Source: Paguma larvata
Taxonomy: Eukaryota; Chordata; Mammalia; Carnivora; Viverridae
Length of the DNA stretch: 64,000 bases
Reading direction: 5' to 3'
NCBI GenBank assembly: GCA_030068075.1
Contig: CM057830.1
Span: forward strand, 24,460,247 to 24,524,246
This document shows positions 23,331-34,743 of this stretch, piece by piece (position 1 is the first letter of the stretch; each line of letters opens with the position of its first letter). The notes below the pieces were generated by a model. That model ran no database searches. It saw only the letters and a program-made list of their open reading frames with translations, and had not been told where the DNA came from. Made by a program: the position numbers and the translations under genes.

Positions 23331-23771
23331 TAAGACCCAGTTCTCCGTGTTTTACCTGTTTCCTTCCAGAGGCAAGGGGCGGAGAAAGGGTGGGCGGAGG
23401 AACCAGAAATGAAACCCGGGAAAGGGTTGGGCAGGACCGATTGGGAAGTGGGAGGTGTCACTTAAGGCTTGGTCCTCCTTGCCGAGCCTGAACGGCCAAT
23501 TTGGCGTTCCTAGGAGTCCCAACCCTTTCCTTCTCCCTGCTCTCCAAGTGACCGGGTATTTGCAAAGTCTCAGTTGCCCTTTCATCTTGTTTTCCGATTC
23601 CCGTTTTTTTAAATGAGCGCTCGCTGCGTCCTAGGGGCTGGGTTCGCTGCTGGAAGCCACAGCCCTCCAGTTTCTCACATTACCAAATAACTTTCTCTTT
23701 CATTTTGGCGCTACGTAAGCCTTCCAAATGGCATACAATTAACTGCTACTGTTCCTGTTTTATTTTTCTTC
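23331..23771. other. Promoter-flanking unique DNA
   Basis: Moderately G+C-rich shoulder of the island with GC and CCAAT boxes; no exon recognised. Confidence 0.5.
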
Positions 23772-23985
23772 GCTCATTCATTCATTCATTGATTCAAACG
23801 TATATTGTTTAGAGTTTGCTATATGCCCGGGACTGAAGAAACGGAGATGGGCTCCGACCTCAGGGAGCTATTGGCCTGGGATGGCGATGGATGAGAAAAA
23901 AACGATGACAGTTCAACTCAGTGAATGCTATAACAAAAATAGGTACTGAGAGGAGTGACAGGTAGTGGGAGCATGGTATCATGAA
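23772..23985 (+). mobile_element. L2-like fragment
   Basis: TTCATTCATTCATTGATTCAAAC start, then 'tttgctatatgcccgggactgaag', 'cctcagggagctattggcctggga' and a later segment resembling the L2 3' end (reservoir, 'gtgaatgctataac'). Confidence 0.65.
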
Positions 23986-26297
23986 ATACGTCAAAAGGGA
24001 AAATTCTTGAGGGTAGTCTTACAGGCATAGGATTTAGTCCATTGAATCAGGGTCATGTCAGGGAACAAGCCACCCGATTATTTTAACAGGATTTAATATA
24101 AAAAAGTGATCGTTAGATAACTGAAAATGCAAGAGAGCTCAACATACGATGGAGGTAGCAAGTGTGCTACAGTGGCATAGCACCTACTCTGCCAAGAGCT
24201 AGGGCGACCAAGGGGAGAGATTGGGACTATTACAATTTAAATATTTAGAGGAGGGGCTCTGATTCAGGTGGAGTTCAGGTGGAGCTGAAATTCAGACCTC
24301 TGAGGAGGGAAGAGCACCTACTGGTGCTGCTGTCTCTGATGAGGGCTCAGATGTTGCGGCTCTGCCCGTGTGGGGACGACTGCAAACTGGATCCAACTGC
24401 TGCTATAGAAAGGAACTGCCACTGTCCTAACAGTTCCAATCTCCCTCTGACCTGGGTATGAGAAAGACACTAGAGTGCAGCCGGACTTGACCCACATCCA
24501 ACAGCAGAGCAGCTCAAGGGTTGAGAGTCATTTTAGAAGCTGGATGTGGCCAAAAAGGGAGCCTTTCACTCCTGTCACCCATCCCATATAGTGGGCACCC
24601 TTGTGTTAAAACATTGATAGAAAACTTGCTTTGAGTTCAGGGTTTCCTACCAAACAAAGCTGCCCCGGCCAGCCCACTCACAAAGCCATGAGTGAGAAAT
24701 AAATGTGCATTGTAGTATGCCCCTGAGACTTCTGCTTATTACACGGCGAAAACAGATTAATAACAGCAGCTCTGTTCCACAGAGTGAGCTGGAGTTTCTT
24801 TTTTTTTCTGTCTTCTTGCTCCACCATCCCCAGAGTGCTGACCTAGCATGTTTGGTCCAGAGTGGCTCAGCACCACCTCACATTCCAGTCCTCATCAGGA
24901 AGGGGAAGATCTACCCATTTCCTTTAAGGGTACACCCCAGAAGTTGTTAACATCATTTATGTCCACAGCCTGTCAGCCAGAACTTATTCACATTCGTGTA
25001 TTTACCCGCAGGGAGACTGAGAAATGTGTTCTTATTTTAAGCAGTCTCATACCTAAGCTAAAAATTCTATGACTCTAGAAAAAAGGTTGGTGGGTTGCTG
25101 TGGGGGGTGGGGGGGAACCAGCAGCCTGATAAAATCATCAAGTCTCAGAACCCAATTTAAAGTTATGTCTTGTCCTCTCTCCCAGTTGGGTTCCGCCACC
25201 AGCGAGGGGCTTAAAGTCAAAGAAGCGAGTGTAATCCCCTTTCTGTTCCTTAGGCTTCTTCTTGTCCTTCCCCAGTTTTCTAACCAGGAGTTTCTTCTCC
25301 TCCAAGGATGAGAAGATGGCTAGAATGGAGATAGATAATTTCCTGCTTTACAGATTATGGTCATAAGAAGGTTTTGTCCTCTCTGGACATGACAGATGCC
25401 GAAATTGGCTCTTTATTTCTTGATTGTTTCTGGAGGTTCTTCTTAGGCTCCACTGGGAAGATTTGATAATACATCCTGGGGCGCGTATGAGGCTCTTCGC
25501 TCTGTCAGGCCTCTCTCTCCTCAATCCCTGGTCTCTTACTTTTTGATGGGGCTAAAAGTCCTCTCTTGGAGGCTTGACTGTCTTTGGTGTGACTGACACC
25601 ATGTCTTCAGTGTGACTGACATCCGAATGCTGGCTCTCTTATGAGGTGAGTGTGATTCTTCGGCACCCTCCTCATGGTATAGTCCTTTCATATAAACTGC
25701 CCTTATCCTTATGGAATACCCACAACTTCTTACTACCAGGATCCCCTCACCCATTAGCAGGGCCTTTGGCAGGACACAAGCAGGAGGCTCAAGCTTTTTT
25801 GCTTTCTGTGACCACCCTTTGATCCTTAGGAAATACACATACCCTTACCATGCTAAGTAACAGACATGCCGCCCTGTCATTGCTCCACCGGGAGAAGCTT
25901 CCTGTCTTCAGAACTCTCCTGGCACAAGGCAGGGAGCAGTGTCTGTGCTGACTCTGGTCTTTAAACTCCAAGGATATTTGGCCGGCTCTCCCTAAAATTC
26001 TCTATCTCTCCCCTAAACTTCTCCAAGAGCTACAGTTCAATCAAGCAGCCGAAGTGTGACACACCTTTAAGACACTCCTAACTCAGCTCTCAGAGGCCCC
26101 CTCGCTTTGGCTTTGCCTTCTCCAGTGGAAGAGAAAATCTACAATAATTCCGGAGAGATGAGAACTGATGAAAATCTTCCTTCTAGTCTTATGTCAGCTG
26201 GAGAGTGTCTGGGTTAGAGTTCTAGACCTAGGTTTGCTGCCTCTTGGTGAGCCTCTAGGGAAGGATCTAAAGCTCTCGTTAGAATGTGATAGAACTT
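23986..26297. other. Unique DNA with a probable MaLR remnant
   Basis: About 24480-24765 ends in GAAATAAATGTGCATTG...AACAGATTAATAACA, like the 3' end of an old mammalian LTR of the MLT/MaLR type. The rest (24770-26297) is unique, SINE-free, with no exon that I can support. Confidence 0.45.
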
Positions 26298-26524
26298 TGA
26301 GGCGCCTGGGTGGCTCAGTCGGTTAAGCGTCCGACTTCAGCCCAGGTCATGATCTCACAGTCTGTGGGTTTGAGCCCCGCGTCGGGCTCTGTACTGACAG
26401 CTCAGAGCCTGGAGCCTGCTTCAGATTCTGTGTCTCTCCCTCTCTCTGCCCCTCCCTTGCTCAAGCTCTGTCTCTCTTTGTCTCTCAAAAATGAATAAAC
26501 ATTAAAAAATATTTAAAAAAAAAA
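26298..26524 (+). mobile_element. SINEC, young, 17 bp target duplication
   Basis: agaatgtgatagaactt at 26281-26297 and 26525-26541 is an exact duplicate. It is the first SINEC after an 8.6 kb gap. Confidence 0.95.
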
Positions 26525-26559
26525 AGAATGTGATAGAACTTAGCATGTATTTTCTTCAG

Positions 26560-26960
26560 CTGTATCAGATACATCTATGTACCATTTCATATATTTGGGG
26601 CCTCATTTGTGTTAATAATCTATTACCACATAACAAACCATTCCAAAACATAGGAGTCTAAACTAATAACCATTTTATTTGCACTTCATATAGTAGGTCA
26701 GCAATTTAAGGATTTGTTTTTTTTTTTTGATAATCTCTACACCCAACGTGGGGCTTGAGCTTACAACTCCAAGATCAACAGTCACACACTCCACCAACTG
26801 AGTCAGCCAGGCCCCCCAGTTAGTCAGCAATTTAGACTGGTCTCCTCTGGGCTGCTCTTCTTCTGGTCTCGCCCAGGGTAACTCATGGTGACAAGAGCAG
26901 TGACTCTTCATGGGACTAACAAGGTGCCCTGCTCACCAAGTGGCCCCAACTCCACAGGGT
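26560..26960. mobile_element. Old interspersed repeat (unclassified, MaLR-like wording)
   Basis: 'aataatctattaccacataacaaa' to 'ggtctcgcccagggtaactcatgg' has the wording of a common old mammalian retroposon. A tRNA-like SINE splits it. I am not sure of the family. Confidence 0.4.
26709..26822 (-). mobile_element. tRNA-Lys-like SINE, minus
   Basis: TAATCTCTACACCCAACGTGGGGCTTGAG...CCAACTGAGTCAGCC, the reverse of a tRNA-Lys-like head. gtcagcaattta at 26697-26708 and 26823-26834 is the target duplication. Confidence 0.92.
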
Positions 26961-26982
26961 ACAGTCTAAAATCTAAGAAGTT

Positions 26983-27010
26983 GTGCTCACTCTGGCAGCA
27001 CGTATACTAA
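26983..27010 (+). pseudogene. U6 snRNA 5'-end fragment
   Basis: 28 bp with 24 matches, by eye, to the first bases of U6 snRNA (GTGCTC..CT..GGCAGCAC.TATACTAA). The match then stops, though 'aaaaattga' at 27016-27024 may be a disturbed continuation. No U6 promoter (PSE or TATA spacing) is apparent upstream. Probably a truncated retropseudogene or a U6 chimera made by L1 template switching. The neighbour is retroviral sequence in the other orientation. Confidence 0.6.
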
Positions 27011-27520
27011 GAGCTAAAAATTGAGTTCGGCCTGTAATGGGCCATTTCATTAAACTGTCTGCTTCTGAGTGGTGAAGTATATGGTGAGACCGCAGATTCT
27101 CACGGTCATGTGCAGCTCCTTTGCCGTAACACGGTCTGTTGGTTTTAAGCAACACTGCCTGGGATACCATGTCAATGGCTGACCATTTTGTAAACTCTTC
27201 AACGGTAGTGCTGCTGGCGGAACTGTGGATAGGAATGGCAAACTCATAACTAGAGTGTGAATCAGTCCTGAGAAGAATGAATTGCTGCCCCATAGTCACA
27301 CACACCCCATGTGGAATTGATCCAAAGTAATTATTTGCCCAAGTGACTGGCTGGTCCCCTTGAGAAATGGTGCCATACTGTGGCTCAGGGCTGGTCTCCG
27401 CAGGTGGTGGGTTGGGCCAGTAGCAGCTAAATGAGCCTTAGTGAGAGGGAGTCCTTGTTGGACCTGAAAGGTGAGCCTGGGTTCCATTGGCAAGAACCCT
27501 TCTCATAGAGCAAGCTTATG
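27011..27520 (-). pseudogene. Decayed endogenous retrovirus integrase region
   Basis: Two overlapping minus-strand frames (27493-27296 and 27305-26973) read as consecutive parts of a retroviral integrase core. Visible features are a DSHSSYEFAIP segment after the first catalytic block and an HHSEAD segment where the last catalytic Glu region should be; the Glu position appears to read Lys (LMKWP). The frameshift near 27300 and the altered residue mean it is inactive. Family resemblance is to class I (gamma-like) elements, by eye. Confidence 0.6.
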
Positions 27521-28624
27521 AGGAACCTTGTTGGTGATGGACTATTTGGACTGCTTGGTGCCAGGCAATCTGGATTTGGGGTACCTGCTGTTTATAGGAA
27601 TTCTCTGGGACTTTGACATTGATGGAATGTTACAGTCCTCCTGTGAGAGGAAGAGGTTCCATGGGAACTAAGCTTGAGGGCAGCCTGTCCCTCTGAGAGA
27701 AGGGCAGATCTCTGGTTCCAGTTACCTTTTTGCCTGCAAACTAGCAGCATGTTTTGTCAGAATCACTTTCAGACAAGTGTACTCTTTGTACTAAAATATT
27801 CTATTTAGATTATGTTAATTTTCACTTCTGTGTGGCCCCCTTGATTTTTACCTTGTGATTTGATGATTCTTAATGGGAAAGAGGTCCCTTGTAACCTAAA
27901 TTGTCCCCTGTGTTCTACATCCTATTTTGCCTCCCACCTAAACTTCCTTTAGCCCTTGTCCCTGTACTGGCCAGTACCGTAAATAATGAGTGTGTCAAAA
28001 TGCCTCCTGATCTTGCTGGAAGAAGTGAAGGCCACCGATTCTCATTGTCCCTACCAGAACCACAAGAAACAAGAATTTAGCCCTCTTATACCAAGACATT
28101 TAAAGAAGAAAAATAAAATTATGAATTAAGTGCAAAGGAGCAAGAAGGAAAAGGTAGCAGTTGCCCAGCACCAGAACCCTTTCACCCCTGGTACCGGGGC
28201 AAGACACACTCATTGTCTCATGTTTCAGCATTCTCTGACTTGGAAGTTGTGATCCAGTGATGGATAATGGGTTAGTGCTCTTTCTGGAACATGACTCATC
28301 TATACTCACTAGAACTCTTTTTAGAACAGGCCGGAGAAGAAGGATTGGTCTCAGGCCATCACCTGAACTGGGTGGATATAATACACCCATCTAAGCAACT
28401 CCAGCTGGCGACCAGGATCAACCCTTCCACATCCATCCCTTTCCTTGCTAGTCCCCATTCCTAACTACCTGTGCCCCCATCCAGTGGCCAACTCCCTGTG
28501 GGTTCATCTCTACCAAGGCTGTCGTCTCATGCGTGGGAACATATTTCTCTTAATATAGCTTAATTAAAACAGGCTCAATGTCTTTTTCCTGTTTAAAGTC
28601 AAAGGTTAATTAATAACAGGCATA
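27521..28624. other. Unassigned; may include more retroviral internal sequence
   Basis: The minus strand of 27521-27720 could be further pol sequence of the neighbouring element. 27721-28624 shows no gene or recognisable repeat; a 96-codon minus frame (28390-28100) has no recognised domain. Confidence 0.35.
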
Positions 28625-28626
28625 GG

Positions 28627-28903
28627 GCCCTGGATGGCTCAGTTGGTTAGGCGTCCCACTCTTGATTTCAGCTCAGGTCATGATCTCAGGGTCGTGAGAT
28701 CTAGCCGTGCACGGGGGGCTCTATGCTGAGCATGGAGCCTGCTTAAGATTCTTTTCCTCTAGGGGCACCTGGGTGGCTTGGTGGGTTAAGCGACCAACTC
28801 TTCATTTCAGCCCAGGTCATGATCTCACAGTTGATGGTTTGGAGCCCCACATCGGGCTTTGTGCTGACAGTGCAAAACCTGCTTGGGATTCTCAATCTCG
28901 TTC

Positions 28904-28937
<34 letters not shown>

Positions 28938-29040
28938 AAAAATAAATGAATAAACATTTAAAAGGACATTAAAAATAATAAAGTGAAAAAAAAAAGAATC
29001 CCGCTCTGTCTGCTCCCCCTCAAAAAAAATAATAATAGGA
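28627..29040 (+). mobile_element. SINEC interrupted by a nested SINEC
   Basis: Head GGGCCCTGGATGGCTCAG at 28627 to GATTCTTTTCCTCT (28760). Its CT block and tail resume near 28996 (AGAATCCCGCTCTGTCTGCTC). Confidence 0.85.
28762..28995 (+). mobile_element. SINEC nested, same orientation
   Basis: Complete head GGGGCACCTGGGTGGCTTGG, long (CT)n at 28900-28937 and A-rich tail; lies inside the previous SINE. Confidence 0.9.
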
Positions 29041-29305
29041 ATAAAAACATTTAGGGGTATAGTTCTTTCGACCAGTACAAAGTAAGCTCTAATTCCTTTT
29101 CCAAAAGAGTACATTTCAAATAGAAAATAGACTCAGTATTTACTTGTAAATAAATTCACTGTGACTCTCAGTGTATTCTTCCTTAATGCGAGATAATCTC
29201 CATGATGCTCTGAGAGAGTCCTGATGCACGGGGTGACAGTTGCCCACCTTCCTCAACTCTCAAGTTGAGAGAATGACAAATAGATTTCTTTTAAAAATAT
29301 CTGAG

Positions 29306-29398
29306 GTTGCCTGGCTAGCTCAGTTGGCAACTCTTGATCTCTGGGGTTGTGAGTTCCAGCCCTGTGTTGGGCATAGAGGTTACTTTTTAAAAAGTAGT
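29306..29398 (+). mobile_element. tRNA-Lys-like SINE
   Basis: GCCTGGCTAGCTCAGTTGG...GTTGTGAGTTCCAGCCC...GTTGGGC, then TAGAGGTTACTTTTTAAA. Head shortened between box A and the anticodon-like part. Confidence 0.85.
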
Positions 29399-29418
29399 AC
29401 TTTAAAATAAGTAAATAA

Positions 29419-29657
29419 GGGGTGCCTGGGTAGCTCAGTCGGTTGAGCATCCAACTTTGGTTCAGGTTATGATCTCACGGTTGGTGGGTTCGAGCCCCTG
29501 TGCTGACACTTCAGAGCCTGGAGCCTGCTTCGGATTCTGTGTTTCCCTCCCTCTCTGCCCCTCCTCAACTCGCACTCTCTCTCTCTCTCTCAAAAATAAA
29601 CATTAAGAACAAAATTAAAAACTGAAATAAAATAAACTAAGTAAATAAATAAATAAA
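29419..29657 (+). mobile_element. SINEC
   Basis: Head GGGGTGCCTGGGTAGCTCAG directly follows the A-rich end of the tRNA-like SINE; the tail holds several AAAT and TAAA repeats to 29657. Confidence 0.92.
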
Positions 29658-30400
29658 AATCTCTTCTGTAATGAGCCAGCAAGGTAGATTTGCACAGATA
29701 CAATGGGTAGATAACAGTGGTAGGAGAAGACAGGAGAGTTAAACGGCATTTTTGGCTAGGCAGGTAGAAGAGAATGGATGAGTAGGTAAATCAGGAAAAG
29801 TTCATGCAGCATGACCTCATTAAGATTGTAGCAGTGGTAAAGAGCATTTATGCGGGACACTGTAGTACTGCACTGAGATCCCCTCTTCAGAGCAATGCAC
29901 CCATCTCCAAGTTTCTGGGACCGTTGATTCCTGACAGGTGACATCTATGTACCTCACTGAGAATCGCCTTTGCTTCAGGGATCTGCCTCACAAAAGTTAT
30001 GCACTTTCCCAGTGGGTGGCCCACAGCCAATGACTGGCTGATGTAGAAATGCTAAGGCTTGGCATCCTTTCATTCATTTGGGACAACTCTGAAAGACCAT
30101 TCCAGCTTCAGAGCTCCATGTGAGATAGGCTGAAGTCTTGGTTGCACTGTTGTCATGGATCAGTGTCTCCCTCTATCCCCTTTTGTTTTGCCTTCCTTAC
30201 TGGTGTATTTTCCAAGAGAGTTTCTCAATAAACCTCTTGCACTTAGTTATTCATTTCAAAATCTCTTTCCAGAGAAGCCAATCTAAGCCCTCTGTATAGT
30301 AAACCCATGTATATTTGACTGAGTTGTTTTATTGTCGAGCACTTCCAAATCCTCCTAATAACTCTCCCAGATTTCCCTTGGGGAGGGATGGAAGAGACTA
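29658..30400 (+). other. Unassigned, with a possible old LTR end near 29960-30300
   Basis: 'gtttctcaataaacctcttgcac' with 'tttccagagaagccaatctaag' resembles the polyadenylation and 3' end of an old ERVL-type LTR. No gene seen. Confidence 0.4.
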
Positions 30401-30897
30401 CTCCCCTGTATTAGTGTGTGTGCCTCTAATGAAGTTCCTCCACCTCTAGCTCCAAGAGTGATCATATGATTCAGTTCTGGCCAATCAGAGCCTCATAATC
30501 CTTTGGCCACAGTAATTGGTTCCGGGGTGGCACATGACTTAAGCAGGGCAATTCTGATGCAGCTGTGAGGCTTTTGCTGAGGCATCCAGGGAAGACATTC
30601 CTACTTCTTCTAGAAGATAGAAGATCTGGAGTTAACAACAGCCATCTCATGACAGAGGGAGCTTCTGTCTAAAGAAGGGTAACAACCCAAAAGAAGTGAC
30701 TTGAGATGAAGAGAGAGATAGAAAGGAAGTAGGTTTGGGGGATATAATTTGAACTCTTGTATCACATAGTACTTAAAACTAGGCCTATCCCCTACACCAT
30801 TCAGTTAGATGAATTAATACATTTTCCTTTCTGCATAAGCCTGCTTAAGATCAATTTTCTGTTGCTTGCAAATAAAAGATTCCAAACTGATATACCA
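30401..30897 (+). mobile_element. Probable old mammalian LTR
   Basis: 'ttctggccaatcagagcctc' near 30475-30494 and an end around 'gttgcttgcaaataaaagattcc...ctgata' are typical of old ERVL/MaLR LTRs. Family not certain. Confidence 0.45.
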
Positions 30898-31324
30898 CGA
30901 AAGAATGAGTATAAGAAATGAGTGGGTGGAACACTCAAGACCATGGTTGAGATGGGGAAGGCAAATATTTATATTCGGTGTTAATAAAATGAATTCTATC
31001 TTTTCTTAGTGTTTTTAGGTCTCAACATATAACTGCTCAAGACTTAAGTGCTCCGTGGGCATCTGTTAAATTAAAAGTAAGTCTACGAAAGGAAGCAAAC
31101 CTGGAGAACTAAAGTGGCACAGTGAGTTTGGGTGGAGGCAAGATTTAAACCCTTCCTCACCAAAAAGTTAATGATTTATGGATATAAATATTGTACCCGA
31201 GAATCTTCTTTGCTCTTGGGAAGACTCAATACATATACAAAATGGCTTCTGTTTTAGTCACTTTCTTTCCCAGATGGTCTTGAGGTCTTTCTGAACTACA
31301 GATTTCCTTTTCATAGTAAACATG
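30898..31324. other. Unassigned DNA
   Basis: No gene or repeat recognised. Confidence 0.4.
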
Positions 31325-31905
31325 TGTAGGGGAGGAATAATTTTATTCTAACCTTCAAGATTCTTTTAGCTGGCCTAAGAATTAAATAGACATGAGACAG
31401 ATTAAAGGGAGAAAAAAAATGAAGCTTAATTATGTGTACATTGAGGATGAATAACAAAATTGAGACCTAAAAAGAACGACCAAGGCAGTTTTTATACTTT
31501 TTTTTTTAAGTTTTATTAATTAAGTAATCTCTGCACCTGACATGGGGCTCAAACTCATGACCCTGAGATCAAGAGTCACATGCTCTTGAGACTGAGCCAG
31601 CCAGGTGGCCCAGGTTTTATACTTTTTAAACAAGAAAATAATAAATTTGTGAGAAATTGACAGGACAAAAAACCTTATGTTTGTGAGGTTCAATTAGTAG
31701 GGAATTCTACACAGGTTTCTAAACAGAAAATTAGTAAAAGTAACTGTTCCTTTAGATATCCGTCCTGGCTCTGAATTCCCTATCTCTGGTAATAAGGATG
31801 TCTCTTTACCTCCTGGTACAAGAAGGGTTCCTTTCACATGGGAGATATATTTTCTTCTTTCTAGCAACAAAGGTCAGGGTGTTCTTGCACTGGCTGTTTC
31901 TTAAG
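31325..31905 (-). mobile_element. Class I LTR (family A), minus, with SINE
   Basis: Begins TGTAGGGGAGGAATAATTTT. Its reverse has the TCTCCTTTAATCTGTCTCATG-like 3' part shared, in altered form, with the LTRs at 37.4, 43.7 and 55.4 kb. A tRNA-like SINE interrupts it. The right edge is approximate. Confidence 0.55.
31503..31613 (-). mobile_element. tRNA-Lys-like SINE, minus
   Basis: AAGTAATCTCTGCACCTGACATGGGGCTC head reversed; gttttatacttttt flanks both sides as target duplication. Confidence 0.9.
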
Positions 31906-31914
31906 TAACTTTAA

Positions 31915-32033
31915 TTCATAATTTTTCTTTTCAAATATTTCAAAGTAATCTGTATACCCAACGTGGGGCTTGAACTCAGGACCCTGAGATCAAGAGTCAC
32001 ATGCTCTACCACCTGAGCCAGCCAAGCACCCCA
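31915..32033 (-). mobile_element. tRNA-Lys-like SINE, minus
   Basis: CCCAACGTGGGGCTTGAACTC...GAGTCACATGCTCTACC...GAGCCAGCCAAGCACCCC. Close to the reverse of a tRNA-Lys. Confidence 0.92.
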
Positions 32034-32275
32034 ACTTGAGTTCAAAATAATCAATATGCCAAAGTAGCACCTTTCAGGACAGACCGCCCTTGGTACCACA
32101 GATGGAGAAGTACAAAGAAAATTGAAAATGAAAATTGAGGTTGAGAGAATTGCTTAAGGTAATAGGTAACTGGACCAGTCGATATGGGACTTTGATCCTT
32201 TTCTTCCCAAATGCAATAAGTTCTCTGCCAGGAACACCAGTAACAGCAAGTGCCATTTGCTCCTGTCTTGGGAGT

Positions 32276-32480
32276 TTATTCATTGTTCAACATACATTTA
32301 TCAAGCCAGATTCCGAGGCTACAGAGATGAATCAGACAAAGTCCTTGGCTTCAAGGTCTATTGGAGAAAAATGTCACAGAAACAAATAAGCATGATAGAA
32401 TGAAACAAATGAAGCTATCGTTTATACATTTGATGTTCTAGAAATTATGGTCTAGAGGAAGCGTTTGGCATGGTGGGAAG
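32276..32480 (+). mobile_element. L2-like fragment
   Basis: TTTATTCATTGTTCAACATACATTT, then 'gaggctacagagatgaatcagac' and 'gtccttggcttcaaggtct', the L2 3' end order. Confidence 0.65.
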
Positions 32481-32568
32481 TGGGAAAATTTATAGAAAAG
32501 AGACAATTGTCTGGAGAGAGTGTTTCCAAAGAGGGCTTATGTAAACTCATAATGAAAATGAGTAAACA

Positions 32569-32767
32569 GGAGCACCTGAATGGCTCAGTTGGTTGAGCAC
32601 CTGACTCTGGATTTTGACTCAGGTTATGATCTCACAGTTCCTGGGTTCAAGCCCCACAGTTAGGCTCTGTGCTGATACTGTGGATCCTTCTTGGCGTTCT
32701 CTCTTCCTCTCTCTCTGCTTCTCTCCCACTTACACTCTCTCAAAACAAATAAATAAACTTAAAAAAA
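32569..32767 (+). mobile_element. SINEC
   Basis: Head GGAGCACCTGAATGGCTCAG; rather diverged core; AAATAAATAAACTT tail. Confidence 0.9.
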
Positions 32768-33119
32768 TTTTAATAAGTAAATGTATGTTCAGTTATTATA
32801 AATGAAGTAATAAATACTCAAAATTAAAGTTTATTATTATTTCAATTTTACCAGGAAAAAATTATGTATAGTTTTTAAAAACTCCTTTTGGTATCTAAAA
32901 AGATCACTTATTCATTCTCAAATCTTCTCCTCCCAATCAGAGAGTAGTGAAGTCACAAGAATTCTTTTTAAACTTCTGATTCTATAATCTTCTGACCCAC
33001 TGTCATGAGTCCAGAGATGCGGAGGGTAATAGCTGGGAGGTGATAAATCATGGTGAATGAGAGTAGATCCTCATTATATTTTGATTTATAATAAAAAATA
33101 AGTATTTGGTCTTTGTCCC
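32768..33119. other. AT-rich DNA, nothing recognised
   Basis: No gene or clear repeat. Confidence 0.4.
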
Positions 33120-34055
33120 CATTCCTGGCATAAAGATCTAAAACCCTTGGAATTCCTAAGTGATAAGAGCTATAAAGTGCCTTTTGTTATTCATAACAAG
33201 CTCCTTTCAACCACACCTGAGTCTGTGTCAACAAGGTAATTTTTGGAAAACCCCTAAGGATAGGAGCTGGTTGCCAAGGGAACCAACCTTGTAATTAAAG
33301 GGTACTTTCAACCCCTCCCCCAAATCTCTGGGGAGGGGAGAGGGACTGGAGATTGAATTAATCATCAATGACCAACGATTTTTTATTTTTTTTTTTGGAG
33401 AGAGTGAGGACCAAGTGAGAGAGGAGCAAAGAGAGAGAGGGAGAGAGAAGGAACTGGGGTTTCCCTGAAGCGAGACTTGTGCTCAGCCAAAGTGGGCCTC
33501 GAGCTCACCCAGTGTGGGGCTTGAACTCACAAACTGTGAGTTCATGACCTGAGCCGAAGTCAGATGCTTAACCAACCGAGCCACCCAGGTGCCCCAGTGG
33601 CCAATGATTTCATCAATCATGTCTATTTAATGAACCCTCCATAAACTCCCAAAAGACAGGCTTGGAGAACTTCCTGGTTGGTGAATCTGTGGAGGTGCCC
33701 TGTGAGTTGCATTCCAAAGAGGGTGGAGAAGCTCTCTCCATGCCTCTTCCCTGGGACCATGCCCTGCACATATCCTCCATCTGGCTGTTCCTGAGTTATA
33801 GCCTTTTATAATAACCTGGTAATCCAGTAAGTAAACTGTTTTCCTAAATTCTGTGTGACTCTAGCAAATTAATTGAACTGGAGAAGAGGGTTGTAGGAGC
33901 CTCTGATCTGTAGCTGGTTGGTCAGAAGCACAGAGGACAACCTGGACCTGTAACTGGTATCTAAAGGCAGGAAGGGTAGTCCTACGGGGCTTAACCTATA
34001 ACCTGTATACTCTGATGTCACTTCCAGGCAGGTAGTGTCATTGATTCGAATTTAA
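33120..34055 (+). mobile_element. Old ERVL-type LTR, with SINE
   Basis: 'tgttcctgagttatagccttttataataacctggtaatcc' (about 33787-33826, polyadenylation region), 'gactctagcaaattaattgaac' and an end at GGTAGTGTCA are the wording of an old mammalian LTR. Left edge uncertain. Confidence 0.6.
33380..33595 (-). mobile_element. SINEC, minus, in LTR
   Basis: Poly(T), GA-rich block, reversed head CCACCCAGGTGCCCC at 33581-33595. The flanks gaccaacgattt and ggccaatgattt are a diverged target duplication. Confidence 0.92.
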
Positions 34056-34061
34056 TCATCT

Positions 34062-34289
34062 GGGGTCACCTAGGTGGCTCAGTTGGTTAAGCGTCCAACT
34101 TTGGCTCAGGTGATGATCTCACCATTCGTGAGTTCGAGCCCCTTGTTGGGCTCCGTGCTGGCAGCTCAGAGCCCGGAGCCTGCTTCAAATTCTGTGTCTC
34201 CCTCTCTCTGCTCCTCCCCTACTCACACTGTCTCTCTCCCTCTCTCAAAAAAAAAAGGAAAGAAAGAAAGAAAGAAAGAAAGAAATATT
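34062..34289 (+). mobile_element. SINEC with (GAAA)n tail
   Basis: Head GGGGTCACCTAGGTGGCTCAG; the tail has become seven GAAA units (34258-34285). Confidence 0.92.
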
Positions 34290-34563
34290 AAAAAACTAAA
34301 AACAAAATAACTTAATCACGCAATTATATCTAACTGCATATGCCCAGGAAATGGGGTAGAATGGATTGTGGTGGACAGCTCGCAGACTGTACCCCAATAG
34401 TGTATGTAAGTTTTGCTTATGATTTTAAACATTTTCCGTATTTCTTCATAGCCTTCATTATTGTAGTAGATTTTTTTTATTGTTCAAAATATTTGTTGCC
34501 CCTTCCCTCTAGGACTTTTTCTACAGAGGCAATTCCTGGTCGGCCTCCCTGTAGGAGCACTAT
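34290..34563. other. Unassigned DNA
   Basis: Nothing recognised. Left part of the target of the next SINE. Confidence 0.4.
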
Positions 34564-34578
34564 CTGCCTTGTTGATAT

Positions 34579-34743
34579 ATATTTTTTAAATGTTTATTTA
34601 TTTATTTTTGAGGGAAGCGGGGGGCAGAGAGAGAGAGAGGGAGACAGAATCTGAAGCAGGCTTGGAGCTCTCAGTACAGAGCCCAACGTGAGGCTTGAAG
34701 CCATGAATCGTGAGATCATGACCTGAGCTGAAGTGGGGTGTCC
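34579..34743 (-). mobile_element. SINEC, minus, head truncated
   Basis: Tail TTTAAATGTTTATTTATTT to GACCTGAGCTGAAG; the last 45 bp (head) are missing. ctgccttgttgatat (34564-34578) and ctgcctcgctgatat (34744-34758) are the target duplication, so the truncation was present at insertion. Confidence 0.92.
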
